From: Ignavibacteriota bacterium | GTDB taxonomy: Bacteria; Bacteroidota; Ignavibacteria; Tepidaquicellales; Tepidaquicellaceae | Direction of reading: 5' to 3' | NCBI GenBank assembly: GCA_016218085.1 | Contig: JACREY010000017.1 | Location: forward strand, 150,187 to 214,186 | DNA length: 64,000 bases | The notes under the pieces: generated by a model | Database searches by the model: none | The model's input: the letters and a program-made list of their open reading frames with translations, nothing else | Told to the model about the DNA's origin: nothing | In this document: one piece after another, positions 16,112 through 24,499 of the stretch | Layout of the letters: each line of letters starts with the position of its first letter | Numbering within the stretch: position 1 is the first letter of the stretch | Position numbers and translations under genes: made by a program

Positions 16112-16765
16112 TTGAATAATCTATTAAAATATTTAATTTTTATAATTATTACCGGTGTGCTGATAGCGGGAATACTCCTGCCGATTCCGTTTATACCGGC
16201 TTTAGGAGACAAGGCAAGAATAATTTATCTTCACGTGCCGATGTCCTGGATAGCGGTGCTTGCATTCCTGATGTCGATGATATACTCAATCGGATATCTG
16301 AAGTCAAGAGACCTTAACAAGGATATTGTTGCGTATTCATCAGCGGAGATAGGATTTCTTTTCAGCATTCTTGCAACCGTAACAGGCTCGCTCTGGGCAA
16401 AGTTTAACTGGGGCTCATTCTGGAACTGGGACCCGAGAGAGACATCAATATTTATTCTGCTTCTTATTTACGGGGCATATTTTTCTTTGAGGTCGGCAAT
16501 AGAAAATCCCGAGCAGAAAGCAAAGCTCAGTTCGGTTTATTCCATAATTGCCTTTGTGACAGTTCCGTTCTTTATATTCATAATGCCAAGAATTGTAGAG
16601 TCTCTTCATCCGGAAGATACAATAGTGAACTCTGAGGGAAAGATTAATATGAATCCCGTTATGTTTACAATTTTCATGTCTTCGCTTGCGGGTTTTACGA
16701 TGTTTTATTTCTGGCTGTTGAATCTTAAAGTAAGAGTGGAAAGACTGAATCACAAATCTGATTGA
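16112..16765 (+). CDS. ccmC: Heme exporter protein CcmC
   Basis: 217 residues from TTG at 16112. It has six membrane helices and the tryptophan-rich heme-handling motif WGSFWNWDPRET near residue 100. A periplasmic His lies on each side (YLHVPMSW near 36 and ESLHPED near 170), as expected for the heme-iron ligands of the CcmC/F/CcsA superfamily. CcmC loads heme onto CcmE in system I cytochrome c maturation. CcmD, CcmE and CcmF follow in order. No ccmA/ccmB ABC pair lies in this cluster. Confidence 0.93.
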   Translation: MNNLLKYLIFIIITGVLIAGILLPIPFIPALGDKARIIYLHVPMSWIAVLAFLMSMIYSIGYLKSRDLNKDIVAYSSAEIGFLFSILATVTGSLWAKFNWGSFWNWDPRETSIFILLLIYGAYFSLRSAIENPEQKAKLSSVYSIIAFVTVPFFIFIMPRIVESLHPEDTIVNSEGKINMNPVMFTIFMSSLAGFTMFYFWLLNLKVRVERLNHKSD

Positions 16766-16855
16766 TTTCACTGACTTGTAATGAGACAAACAGAACGCTT
16801 TAAAAATTTTAAAAACTTTATAAACTTTATACTTTAAAAACTTTATAACCTAATT

Positions 16856-16993
16856 ATGTACGACTTTTTAGAAAAGAATGCAATGTATATAGTGCTGTTG
16901 ATAGCTCTGATAATATGGATAGGACTTTTCCTGTACATGTTCAGGCTGGACAGCAGGATAAAGAAACTTGAAAAAGAAAAAAAACCGGAGTAA
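16856..16993 (+). CDS. ccmD: CcmD-like small membrane protein
   Basis: 45 residues, from ATG at 16856 to TAA at 16991-16993, four bases before ccmE. One membrane helix (YIVLLIALIIWIGLFLYMF) is followed by a basic, helical C-terminus (DSRIKKLEKEKKPE). Size, topology and position between ccmC and ccmE match CcmD, which releases holo-CcmE from CcmC in system I. The sequence family is poorly conserved, so the assignment rests mostly on position and shape. Confidence 0.8.
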   Translation: MYDFLEKNAMYIVLLIALIIWIGLFLYMFRLDSRIKKLEKEKKPE

Positions 16994-16996
16994 ACA

Positions 16997-17398
16997 ATGA
17001 CGAAACAAATAAAATTAATAATCGGCTCTGTAATAGTTATCGCATTTATAGTAGTCGGATTCATTTCCTTTATGGGAAGCAAAATAGAGTATGCAAATTT
17101 TCAGCAGGCTCAGGAAAAGAAAAAAACCGTCGAAGTAAGGGGTGTATGGCAGAAGGACAAGGAAACACATTACGATGCGGCTACAAACATGTTCACTTTT
17201 TACATGAAGGATGAAAACAACACCGAAATGAAGGTGATGCTGAATGATGCAAAGCCCAATAACTTCGAGACCGCAGGAGAGCTTATGATTGTAGCAAAAG
17301 GCAAGGTCAAGGACGGAGTTTTTTATGCTGATAACGTTTTGACAAAGTGTCCTTCCAAGTATGAGGGAACCGGACAGGAAGTGAAGAACAAACAATAA
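16997..17398 (+). CDS. ccmE: Heme chaperone CcmE, Cys-type
   Basis: 133 residues. One N-terminal membrane anchor (LIIGSVIVIAFIVVGFISF) is followed by a beta-barrel OB-fold domain (VEVRGVWQ, MFTFYMKDE, MKVMLND, LMIVAKGKVKDGVFYADNVLTKCPSKYE). The heme-attachment segment reads CPSKY (Cys about 118, Tyr about 122) where the classical protein has HxxxY. Cys-type CcmE is known from Desulfovibrio and archaea and tends to go with an altered system I. The gene follows ccmD by 3 bp. Confidence 0.92.
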   Translation: MTKQIKLIIGSVIVIAFIVVGFISFMGSKIEYANFQQAQEKKKTVEVRGVWQKDKETHYDAATNMFTFYMKDENNTEMKVMLNDAKPNNFETAGELMIVAKGKVKDGVFYADNVLTKCPSKYEGTGQEVKNKQ

Positions 17399-17527
17399 TT
17401 ACTAATTAGTGATTTGTAAACAAATAACAATTTCTTCAATAGTCTTATAGTTTTATAAATTTTATAAATTCCAATCCTTGTAAACTTTATAAACCTTATA
17501 AACTTTATAAACTTTTTAACTTACTTT

Positions 17528-19813
17528 ATGCTTGGTAAAATTTTCATTTATATAGCTTTCATTTCTTCCGTAATTTCGGTTTTAAGTTTTTTCATGGTTC
17601 ATCTCGGAAAAGACAAATTACTGAAAGCGGGAAGATTATTTTTTCATATTACGGCGATCAGCATTATTCTGGCGTCGGTCTTTTTAATGTATTTGATATT
17701 AACACATCAGTATCAGTATGCTTATGTATGGGAGCAGAGCAATTCAGAGCTCCAGCTTCCGCTGCTTATGTCAACTTTTTACTCGGGGCAGGAAGGCAGT
17801 TTCGTTTTGTGGATGCTGTTCACGGCGGTAATAGGAATTTTTCTTTCTAATTACGTTTCCAAAAAAGACAGGTTGGAGCCGCAGGTTATGTCGGTATTCA
17901 CGCTTGTACTTTCCTTTCTGACGCTCATAGTCATTCTGAAATCACCCTTCAAATACATCTGGGAAGCATTTCCAAAAGAAGTGGAGCCGGGTTTTTTGCC
18001 GCCTGACGGAAGAGGCTTGAATCCCCTGCTGCAGAATTTCTGGATGGTGATACATCCTCCTATACTATTCGTAGGGTTTGCTTCGCTTGCAGTTCCTTTT
18101 GCTTTTGCGATCGGAACGCTGATGAAGAATGAATACAACAAATGGGTAGTATTTTCAATGCCGTGGCTTTTATTTTCAGGAGGCGTTCTCGGGCTCGGTA
18201 TAATGCTTGGCGGATACTGGGCATACAGCATACTCGGATGGGGCGGATACTGGGCGTGGGACCCTGTTGAAAACTCATCCCTGATTCCGTGGATAATAGC
18301 AGTCGCCGGAACGCACACGATGCTGGTTCAGAAGAAAACGGGAGCTTACAAAAAGACAAACCTGATACTTTCCATACTTGGATTTCTTCTCGTGCTTTAT
18401 TCCACATTCCTTACACGAAGCGGAATACTCGGGGATTCATCGGTACATTCATTTGTAGATCCGGGTGCTGAAGTATATCTTGCGCTTGTAATTTTTATAA
18501 CATCGTTTATTTTAATAGCCATAATTGCTATTAGCATAAGACTTAAATATTTAAAATCCGAAATAAAAGAGCAATCTGAATTTTTCACGAGGGAGACATT
18601 CCTGTTTCTTGGCTCGATGGTGCTTTGCGCATCTGCACTGGTTATCACGGCAGGGACATCGATGCCACTGCTATCGAAGGCATCGATAGACACGAATTTT
18701 TACAATACCTGGAATATGCCTTTTGCAATAATCATACTTCTTACTTTAGGTGTAAGCGTTTTTCTGGAATGGAAAAAAACGGGTAAGGAGAAATTCCTTG
18801 GAAACATTCTTCAGCCGCTTATTTATTCAGTCATTGTTACAGTTGTATTGATATTTGTCGGTGTAACCAATGTATCGATGATAATTCTCTCATTTGCATC
18901 ATTGCTGGCTTTTTTCATCAACCTTATAATGGTTATAAGGGTTGTAAAGACAGGAAAGGCAAATTTCGGCGGAACGCTTGCCCACGTTGGTATTGCGCTG
19001 TTCTTCCTCGGAGTTATCGGCTCGGCAAAATACAGCGAGGAAGTAAATCTTTCACTCGAGCTTAACAAGCCGATGGAAGCATTCGGATTTAAGTTCACGT
19101 ACATAGGTGCAACTCCGTTTATGGATGCCAACAATAAGTCGGATACAATGTATCATTTCAACATACTTGTCGAAAAGGACAACAAGGAAATGACAATGAG
19201 GCCCGTGATGTACTACAGCAAGTTTTCCCAGGGTGTAATGAAAAATCCTGACATTGCATATTTCCTGACAAAGGATTTATACGTTGCTCCAATGTCTTAT
19301 GACGAGCCTCAGTTTTTCTCAAATGACCAGATGTTTGAATTCAAGAAAGGCGAGAAGAAGAATGTTGGAAATCTTGAAGTTGAATTCGTGGATTTTGATT
19401 TCGGAAGCATAGAAAAAGGCGGAAAGGAAATGATGTCGGGGAATTACACGATAGCCGCTACGATAAATATCAGTGACGGCAAGACGAAGGAGACTGTTTC
19501 TCCGAAACTGCACGCTGTAAACGGAAATCAGAATTACATACTCGATGAATCAAAAACAATCCCCGGATTTGAATTTTATTTCCTGAATATGAAGCTTCAG
19601 GACGAATCAAAGGGGGGCAACTCAGCCAGCATAGCTATCGTGGATACAAAAGACCCGAATAAAAAATCAAGAAAAGACGAAACACTGGTAGCAAGTGTTG
19701 CCACGAAGCCGTTTATCTGGGTTCTGTGGACCGGAGTTGCGGTGCTCGTTATCGGATTCTTTACAGCTGTTTACAGAAGAAGAAAAGAGCTGTTCGCAAA
19801 GCAAAAAGAATAG
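17528..19813 (+). CDS. ccmF: Cytochrome c maturation heme lyase CcmF
   Basis: 761 residues with about 14-15 membrane helices. The WWD-domain motif GGYWAWDPVENSSLIPW lies near residue 239, and conserved His segments occur at HPPILFVG and GTHTMLVQ. A large periplasmic region (about 500-720) precedes the last helix. CcmF attaches heme from CcmE to CXXCH apocytochromes. It is longer than typical CcmF because of the C-terminal periplasmic part. A 129-bp AT-rich spacer with tandem AAACTTTAT-like words separates it from ccmE. It ends the island at a terminator. Confidence 0.93.
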   Translation: MLGKIFIYIAFISSVISVLSFFMVHLGKDKLLKAGRLFFHITAISIILASVFLMYLILTHQYQYAYVWEQSNSELQLPLLMSTFYSGQEGSFVLWMLFTAVIGIFLSNYVSKKDRLEPQVMSVFTLVLSFLTLIVILKSPFKYIWEAFPKEVEPGFLPPDGRGLNPLLQNFWMVIHPPILFVGFASLAVPFAFAIGTLMKNEYNKWVVFSMPWLLFSGGVLGLGIMLGGYWAYSILGWGGYWAWDPVENSSLIPWIIAVAGTHTMLVQKKTGAYKKTNLILSILGFLLVLYSTFLTRSGILGDSSVHSFVDPGAEVYLALVIFITSFILIAIIAISIRLKYLKSEIKEQSEFFTRETFLFLGSMVLCASALVITAGTSMPLLSKASIDTNFYNTWNMPFAIIILLTLGVSVFLEWKKTGKEKFLGNILQPLIYSVIVTVVLIFVGVTNVSMIILSFASLLAFFINLIMVIRVVKTGKANFGGTLAHVGIALFFLGVIGSAKYSEEVNLSLELNKPMEAFGFKFTYIGATPFMDANNKSDTMYHFNILVEKDNKEMTMRPVMYYSKFSQGVMKNPDIAYFLTKDLYVAPMSYDEPQFFSNDQMFEFKKGEKKNVGNLEVEFVDFDFGSIEKGGKEMMSGNYTIAATINISDGKTKETVSPKLHAVNGNQNYILDESKTIPGFEFYFLNMKLQDESKGGNSASIAIVDTKDPNKKSRKDETLVASVATKPFIWVLWTGVAVLVIGFFTAVYRRRKELFAKQKE

Positions 19814-19858
19814 TGTTTAGTGACCGTAGAGTCTTTTGAGTGTATAGAGTTAAGAAGA

Positions 19859-19893
19859 AAGTGTTACCTAGCAATCGGGGTGACACTTTTTTT
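19859..19893 (+). terminator. Terminator after ccmF
   Basis: AAGTGTTACC (19859-19868) pairs with GGTGACACTT (19879-19888) with one T-G pair, followed by a T-run. Confidence 0.82.
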
Positions 19894-20371
19894 GTTGTGT
19901 CTTTCAAAAGCATTACCATCCACCCAGGCGGACGCCCACCTTTGCGGGTCTTCGACAAAAAGCGTGCAAAGGCAACCGCCACTGCGGTCTCCTCGGCGAC
20001 TCTTTGAGACTCAAAAAACGAGGATTTTTTTTGAGGGTTAAGAGCATTTTACCACTCCTTTTTTTCATTTTAAGAGCTGAAACCCCGAAGGGGTGAAATA
20101 TTTTGTTTTATTTGCTCTCTGCCCCAAAGGGGCAGGATATTTATAGCACCGTGAATCATTCCTAAATCCGCCGCTCCGGAGGTCAACGACCCGCCGTGGC
20201 GGGAGCGGAATATAAAAATAAAAAACCCCGAAGAGGTGATAGTATTATAGAAAAGAAAGAAATCGAAAAATAAAACCCCGAAGGGGTGAAATATATAGTT
20301 AGCATCGGGAGTCCTCCGATACAAATCATCGGAGAGACTCCCCGAGACGAGAGAAACAATTAATAATTTTT
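19894..20371. repeat. Gene-free spacer built of hairpin repeats
   Basis: No convincing gene lies here. It holds a GC-rich fold-back (19927-19980) and a CTCAAAAAA/TTTTTTTGAG hairpin (20010-20034). Three copies of AACCCCGAAG(G/A)GGTGA sit at 20081, 20224 and 20273. A GCCCCAAAGGGGC palindrome is near 20121, a 38-nt nested hairpin is at 20171-20208 and a GGGAGTC...GACTCCC hairpin at 20306-20345. Several recur elsewhere in the window. An apparent minus-strand frame at 19761-19982 follows the repeat sequence and overlaps the end of ccmF. Confidence 0.7.
20171..20208. repeat. 38-nt nested hairpin, copy 1 (outer stem CCGCTCC/GGAGCGG)
   Basis: The outer 7-bp stem CCGCTCC/GGAGCGG surrounds a GC-rich core containing GACCCGCCGTGGCGG and is followed by AATAT. 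A second 38-nt copy at 49593-49630 has the same core but a different, still complementary outer stem. Confidence 0.6.
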
Positions 20372-20397
20372 AAAAACCCCCTGCGAAGGGGGTTTTT
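20372..20397 (+). terminator. Terminator-like hairpin ahead of the Omp85 gene
   Basis: AAAAACCCCC (20372-20381) pairs with GGGGGTTTTT (20388-20397) over a TGCGAA loop. It is symmetric, so it could act on either strand, and it isolates the Omp85 gene from the upstream repeats. Confidence 0.75.
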
Positions 20398-20452
20398 AGT
20401 GTACTCCCCTTTTTTATATTTAATCTTATGAAATATATTCTAATATTATATC

Positions 20453-22213
20453 ATGCGCATTTGTGCGGGAATATTGATTTTTATTTTGATTTCAGGCGGG
20501 GCGTTTGGTCAGGCTGTTGTCAATTCGATTTCATTTTCGGGTAATGATTATTTTTCAGCAAACGAGCTGATAAGCTCGATGGGAAACAAGAAGGACAAGC
20601 CGTTTAATGCAAACCAGTTCAGCCTGGACCTGAAATCCATAAGGGAGAAATACCGTGACGCCGGATACCTGCTGGCAAAAATCCTGAAGAGCGAAGCAAG
20701 CTACAGCACGGATTCGCTGACAGTTGATTTGAGCATTTCACTGGAAGAAGGGAAAAGGGTTGACGTTGGCGTGATAACGCTGAGCGGGAACAAAACAATT
20801 TCTTCAAAAAAGATTTTCGAATTATTCGAGACAAAAACAGGGAGGCCGCTGGACGGCAATACGCTGAACAATGACATTAAGGAGCTGCTGAACCTTTACG
20901 AGAAGCAGGGAATACCTTTTGCAAAGGCATACATAGAGGAAGTATCGCTTTATTACGACGGGCAGACTCCGAAGACGGGAATATCAATAGTAATTCAGGA
21001 AGAATCGAAAGTGACAATAGACCGGATAAAAATAAAAGGCAACGAGGTAACAGATGAAAAGGTGATTTTAAGGGAACTGAAGATTTCGGGAAACAAAACA
21101 ATTCAGCGGGATGCACTGCAAAATATGAAGCTGAGGCTGGAGAAGCTGAACATATTCGAAAAAGTGGAGGACCCGAAAATATATACTATTAAAAAGACGG
21201 GAAAAACGGGACTGCTGATACAGGTGAAGGAAGGAAATACAAATACATTCGACGGGATACTGGGATACGCGCCGCCCGTGAGCGAGAAGGAGAGCGGATA
21301 CTTTACTGGGCTGATAAATCTTTCTTTTAGAAATATTTTCGGAACGGGCAGGAAAATAGAGGCAAAATGGCAGAAGCCTGTAAAGTCAACGCAGGAGCTG
21401 GAGTTCAAGTATGCAGAGCCGTACATACTCGGGCTGCCGGTGCATCTTAACCTGGGGTTCATGCAAAGGATACAGGACACATCTTATACGCAAAGGAAGA
21501 TTGATTTCAAGGGAGATGTAGATATTACGGATAGATTTATGGTGAGTTTTCTGGGGGGATACGACAGGGTGATTCCGTCTGATGATTCGACCCGGACATT
21601 TGTGATTTTCGATTCGAGGATTATGTATGCAGGATTCGAACTGAAATACGACTCGCGGGATAATGTATTCATTCCAAACAGCGGAATAGTGTATAAGCTT
21701 TTTACTTCGTTCGGCGACAAGAAAATAGATTATAAGAATATGATAATTGTAGGAACGGAAAAGACGAGCTATTCTATTAAAAAATATTCGATGGATTTGG
21801 ATATTTATTCTTCATTTTTCAAGAGGCAGACACTTTTGTTGAAATTTTTCGGCGGATATATGAGTTCGGAAAAACTTGAAGACGGTGACTTTTACAGAAT
21901 AGGCGGAAATAAAAATATACGCGGCTACCGCGAAGAGCAGTTCCTGGCGTCGCAAATTGTTTACAGCAATACGGAAGCGAGATATTCTGTTTCGAGAAAA
22001 AGTTTTCTGTACGGATTTTTTGATTACGGATATTATTACAGGCCATCGGATAATGCAAATCAAATTCCAAAGCAGGAAGGATTTTTATTCGGTTACGGTT
22101 TAGGCATCAGGCTGGAAACGGCAATCGGACTGGTGGGAGTGAACTATGCGCTTGGCAAGGGAGACGGGCTATCGGACGGAAAAATAAATTTCGGGCTGAT
22201 AAATGAGTTTTAA
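20453..22213 (+). CDS. Omp85-family outer-membrane protein with POTRA domains (BamA/TamA-like)
   Basis: 586 residues. A signal peptide (about 1-20) precedes consecutive POTRA-like repeats: NSISFSGNDYFSANEL, VGVITLSGNKTISSKKIFEL and IDRIKIKGNEVTDEKVILREL. A C-terminal beta-barrel (about 260-586) contains the Omp85 signature GGNKNIRGYREEQF near residue 485 and ends in phenylalanine (NFGLINEF). Omp85 proteins insert or export outer-membrane proteins. At 586 residues it is shorter than BamA, so a TamA-like or accessory paralogue is as likely as the essential BamA. It stands alone between repeat-rich spacers. Confidence 0.85.
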   Translation: MRICAGILIFILISGGAFGQAVVNSISFSGNDYFSANELISSMGNKKDKPFNANQFSLDLKSIREKYRDAGYLLAKILKSEASYSTDSLTVDLSISLEEGKRVDVGVITLSGNKTISSKKIFELFETKTGRPLDGNTLNNDIKELLNLYEKQGIPFAKAYIEEVSLYYDGQTPKTGISIVIQEESKVTIDRIKIKGNEVTDEKVILRELKISGNKTIQRDALQNMKLRLEKLNIFEKVEDPKIYTIKKTGKTGLLIQVKEGNTNTFDGILGYAPPVSEKESGYFTGLINLSFRNIFGTGRKIEAKWQKPVKSTQELEFKYAEPYILGLPVHLNLGFMQRIQDTSYTQRKIDFKGDVDITDRFMVSFLGGYDRVIPSDDSTRTFVIFDSRIMYAGFELKYDSRDNVFIPNSGIVYKLFTSFGDKKIDYKNMIIVGTEKTSYSIKKYSMDLDIYSSFFKRQTLLLKFFGGYMSSEKLEDGDFYRIGGNKNIRGYREEQFLASQIVYSNTEARYSVSRKSFLYGFFDYGYYYRPSDNANQIPKQEGFLFGYGLGIRLETAIGLVGVNYALGKGDGLSDGKINFGLINEF

Positions 22214-22543
22214 GAGCAGAAGTCAAGAGTCAGTATTAAGGAGTAAGTATTCAGAATTCAGTATTCGGAATTCAAAAAAGAACAAAAGACTAACCACTTT
22301 TAAATATATAGTAATACATTATTTATAACGCTTTTCTACTATCTACTAACTACTAACTGCTGACTACTGCTCTTTCTGCCTTTATTAAAATTTCCAAATT
22401 TCGTATATTGTTAATCAGAAATAAAGCAATACAACTTCTTAGCAAGGACAAATCAGAAAATTCCTGGTATTTATTTCCCAGTCATAGTCCAATGTGTTAA
22501 TAGAATTTTTTACTAACATATTTAAATGAGTGAGGATACTTAA
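22214..22543. other. Gene-free spacer with word repeats
   Basis: No gene is seen. The first part repeats CAGTATT/CAGAATTCAGTATTCGGAATTC-like words, and 22340-22375 repeats CTACTAACTA(C)TAACTGCTGACTACTGC. The part next to the YitT gene is AT-rich and presumably holds its promoter. Confidence 0.6.
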
Positions 22544-23500
22544 TTGAAAAGTAAAATTAACAAGGTTTACGAAAACACAAAAGATTTCATCGGAATCACT
22601 TTAGGCTGCATAATATTTGCAATGGCTTATGCATGGTTTCTGATTCCGTTCAAGGTTGCTCCGGGCGGAGTAGGCGGCATAGCGACAGTTTTATTTCACC
22701 TGTTCGGATTCCCTGCCGGTGTATCGATGATGGTTATAAATATTCCGTTGTTTATTTTTGCGTGGATTTTTCTGGGCAAGCAGTTCGGGTTCCGCTCTTT
22801 TTACGGAATGATGGTAGGTTCATTTTTCACGGATTTATTTGCGCCCGAATTATTATTAAAAACTTTTCCTTCTTTCTTCAAAGACATCGTAAACACGCAG
22901 TACTGGGCATTAACGGATAATATTCTGCTTGCATCAATTGCAGGTTCGGTTTTGCTCGGGGTTGGGCTTGGTATAATATTCCGTTTTTACGGTTCGACCG
23001 GCGGAACTGACATACCTGTTGCGGTTTTGAAGCAGTACACGGGAATGTCTATCGGTACAGGTTACTGGGTGATTGAGACATTGATAATTTTCTCTATCGG
23101 AATTGCATTCAAGGATTTAAACCTGATAATATGGGGATACCTGAATTTATTTATCACCACAAAAATAGTTGACCTGACAGCGGAAGGAGTGCCGTATGTA
23201 AAAGGCGCATATATAGTATCCACGAGCGAAGATGAAATAAAAGACAGGATTTTAAAAGAGCTGGATAGAGGCGTAACAATATTCAACGGCAAAGGCGGAT
23301 ATTCAGGCAAGGAGCAGGACGTGCTTTTCTGCGCAGTGAACAGAAGACAGGTAACCCAGCTTAGAAGAATAGTGAAGGAAGAAGACCCGAATGCATTTAT
23401 GATTCTGATGGATGTGCACGATGTGCTTGGCGACGGATTCAAGACGAGGATGATAGATTTTTCGAAACCTCCAACCACAGAAATTAAAACTGAAAATTAG
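22544..23500 (+). CDS. YitT-family membrane protein (DUF161 plus DUF2179)
   Basis: 318 residues from TTG at 22544; the ATG at 22525 leads straight to a stop. About five to six membrane helices carry family-typical segments (FLIPFKVAPGGVGGIATVLFHLFG, STGGTDIPVAVLKQYTGMSIG). A cytoplasmic C-terminal domain (about 215-305) has GVTIFNGKGGYSGKEQDVLFCAVNRRQ, the DUF2179 signature. YitT proteins are widespread, and their transport substrate is not established. It is a single gene, ended by a terminator shared with the convergent gene. Confidence 0.9.
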   Translation: MKSKINKVYENTKDFIGITLGCIIFAMAYAWFLIPFKVAPGGVGGIATVLFHLFGFPAGVSMMVINIPLFIFAWIFLGKQFGFRSFYGMMVGSFFTDLFAPELLLKTFPSFFKDIVNTQYWALTDNILLASIAGSVLLGVGLGIIFRFYGSTGGTDIPVAVLKQYTGMSIGTGYWVIETLIIFSIGIAFKDLNLIIWGYLNLFITTKIVDLTAEGVPYVKGAYIVSTSEDEIKDRILKELDRGVTIFNGKGGYSGKEQDVLFCAVNRRQVTQLRRIVKEEDPNAFMILMDVHDVLGDGFKTRMIDFSKPPTTEIKTEN

Positions 23501-23510
23501 TATAAATTGA

Positions 23511-23537
23511 AAACCCCGCAGCAGCGGGGTTTTTTTT
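23511..23537. terminator. Bidirectional terminator between convergent genes
   Basis: CCCCGC (23514-23519) pairs with GCGGGG (23524-23529) over AGCA, with A-rich flank on the left and eight T on the right. It ends the YitT gene on the plus strand. On the minus strand the short A-run (23510-23513) can serve the 23536-24474 gene. Confidence 0.85.
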
Positions 23538-24474
23538 ATTTAATCAAAATCATTCTTTTTACATCCGCAAAATCCCCCGACTGCAGTCTGTAGAAATATA
23601 TCCCCGACGGTAAACCATCCGCATCGAAACTAACCTCGTAAACTCCCGCTTTCTGAAATTCTTTTACAAGCGTTTTCACTTCTCTTCCTAAAATATCAAA
23701 TATTTTCAGCGTTGAAAATTTGCTGTTTGTTATCTGATATTTGATAATTGTATTCGGATTAAACGGATTCGGATAATTGTTATACAACTTATATTCAGCT
23801 GGAATATCGGAAGAAATCAGATTTACACCTGTAGGACATATCGTTGTAAAAGTCCTTACCTGAGACCACTGGCTAATTCCTCCTGTATTGGAAGCATTTA
23901 CCCTCCAATAATATCTTGTACAAATCACCAGAATATTTGTTGTAACAACATAACCTGAATTTACCAATCCGTTTACATCTAAAATAATTAAATTGAAAAC
24001 GGGAGATGTTGATATTTGAATTCGGTACATTGTTGCGCCCGGAACATCAGACCAGTCGAAAGCAGGATTCAAAGAAACAAAAAATGCGCTGTCAGACGGA
24101 TATAATAGGTTTGGGGGATTAGGGGGAAAAGGAGCGGTCGAAAAATTAAATATCTGTGACCAAGGACCTGTACCACCGGTACCTGTTGCATTCAATCTGC
24201 AATAATAAAAAGTATTCGGATTAAATGTATGAGGAGGTACTGTATATTCGGATTGCGGAATACCGTTCACGCTTAAAACAGTAATAGCTCCGGAGAAAAT
24301 CTGAAGACCGTAGCTGATAGCTCCCGTACAGTCATTCCAGTCAAACAAAACCGCACTGTCACAGTTAATTGGTAGTCCGTGATTAATAATTAACTGTGTC
24401 GGCGGATTCGGTACTTGCGAATGCAGTGAATTGATTATCAGAAAAAGTAAAATTATTAAAATTACCTTTTTCAT
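23536..24474 (-). CDS. T9SS-secreted protein with fibronectin-III-like domains (paralogue 1)
   Basis: 312 residues. It has a signal peptide (KVILIILLFLIINSLHSQ) and two beta-sandwich repeats of the form ADSAVLFDWND...YGLQI...YYCRLNATG and FDWSDVPGATMYRIQIS...YYWRVNASNTGG. A T9SS sorting domain closes it (NNYPNPFNPNTIIKYQI to VKRMILIK). The repeats look like FN3-type modules. It lacks enzyme motifs and is probably a surface or secreted adhesive or structural protein. The neighbouring 24500-26008 gene has the same architecture with more repeats, which points to tandem duplication. Confidence 0.85.
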   Translation of the reverse strand: MKKVILIILLFLIINSLHSQVPNPPTQLIINHGLPINCDSAVLFDWNDCTGAISYGLQIFSGAITVLSVNGIPQSEYTVPPHTFNPNTFYYCRLNATGTGGTGPWSQIFNFSTAPFPPNPPNLLYPSDSAFFVSLNPAFDWSDVPGATMYRIQISTSPVFNLIILDVNGLVNSGYVVTTNILVICTRYYWRVNASNTGGISQWSQVRTFTTICPTGVNLISSDIPAEYKLYNNYPNPFNPNTIIKYQITNSKFSTLKIFDILGREVKTLVKEFQKAGVYEVSFDADGLPSGIYFYRLQSGDFADVKRMILIK

Positions 24475-24499
24475 TTTTTTATAATTTAAAATTTAAGAA

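Noticed and set aside
19761-19982. Minus-strand open frame of 73 codons
   Set aside because: It overlaps the end of ccmF, the ccmF terminator and a GC-rich fold-back; the codon pattern is that of the repeat.
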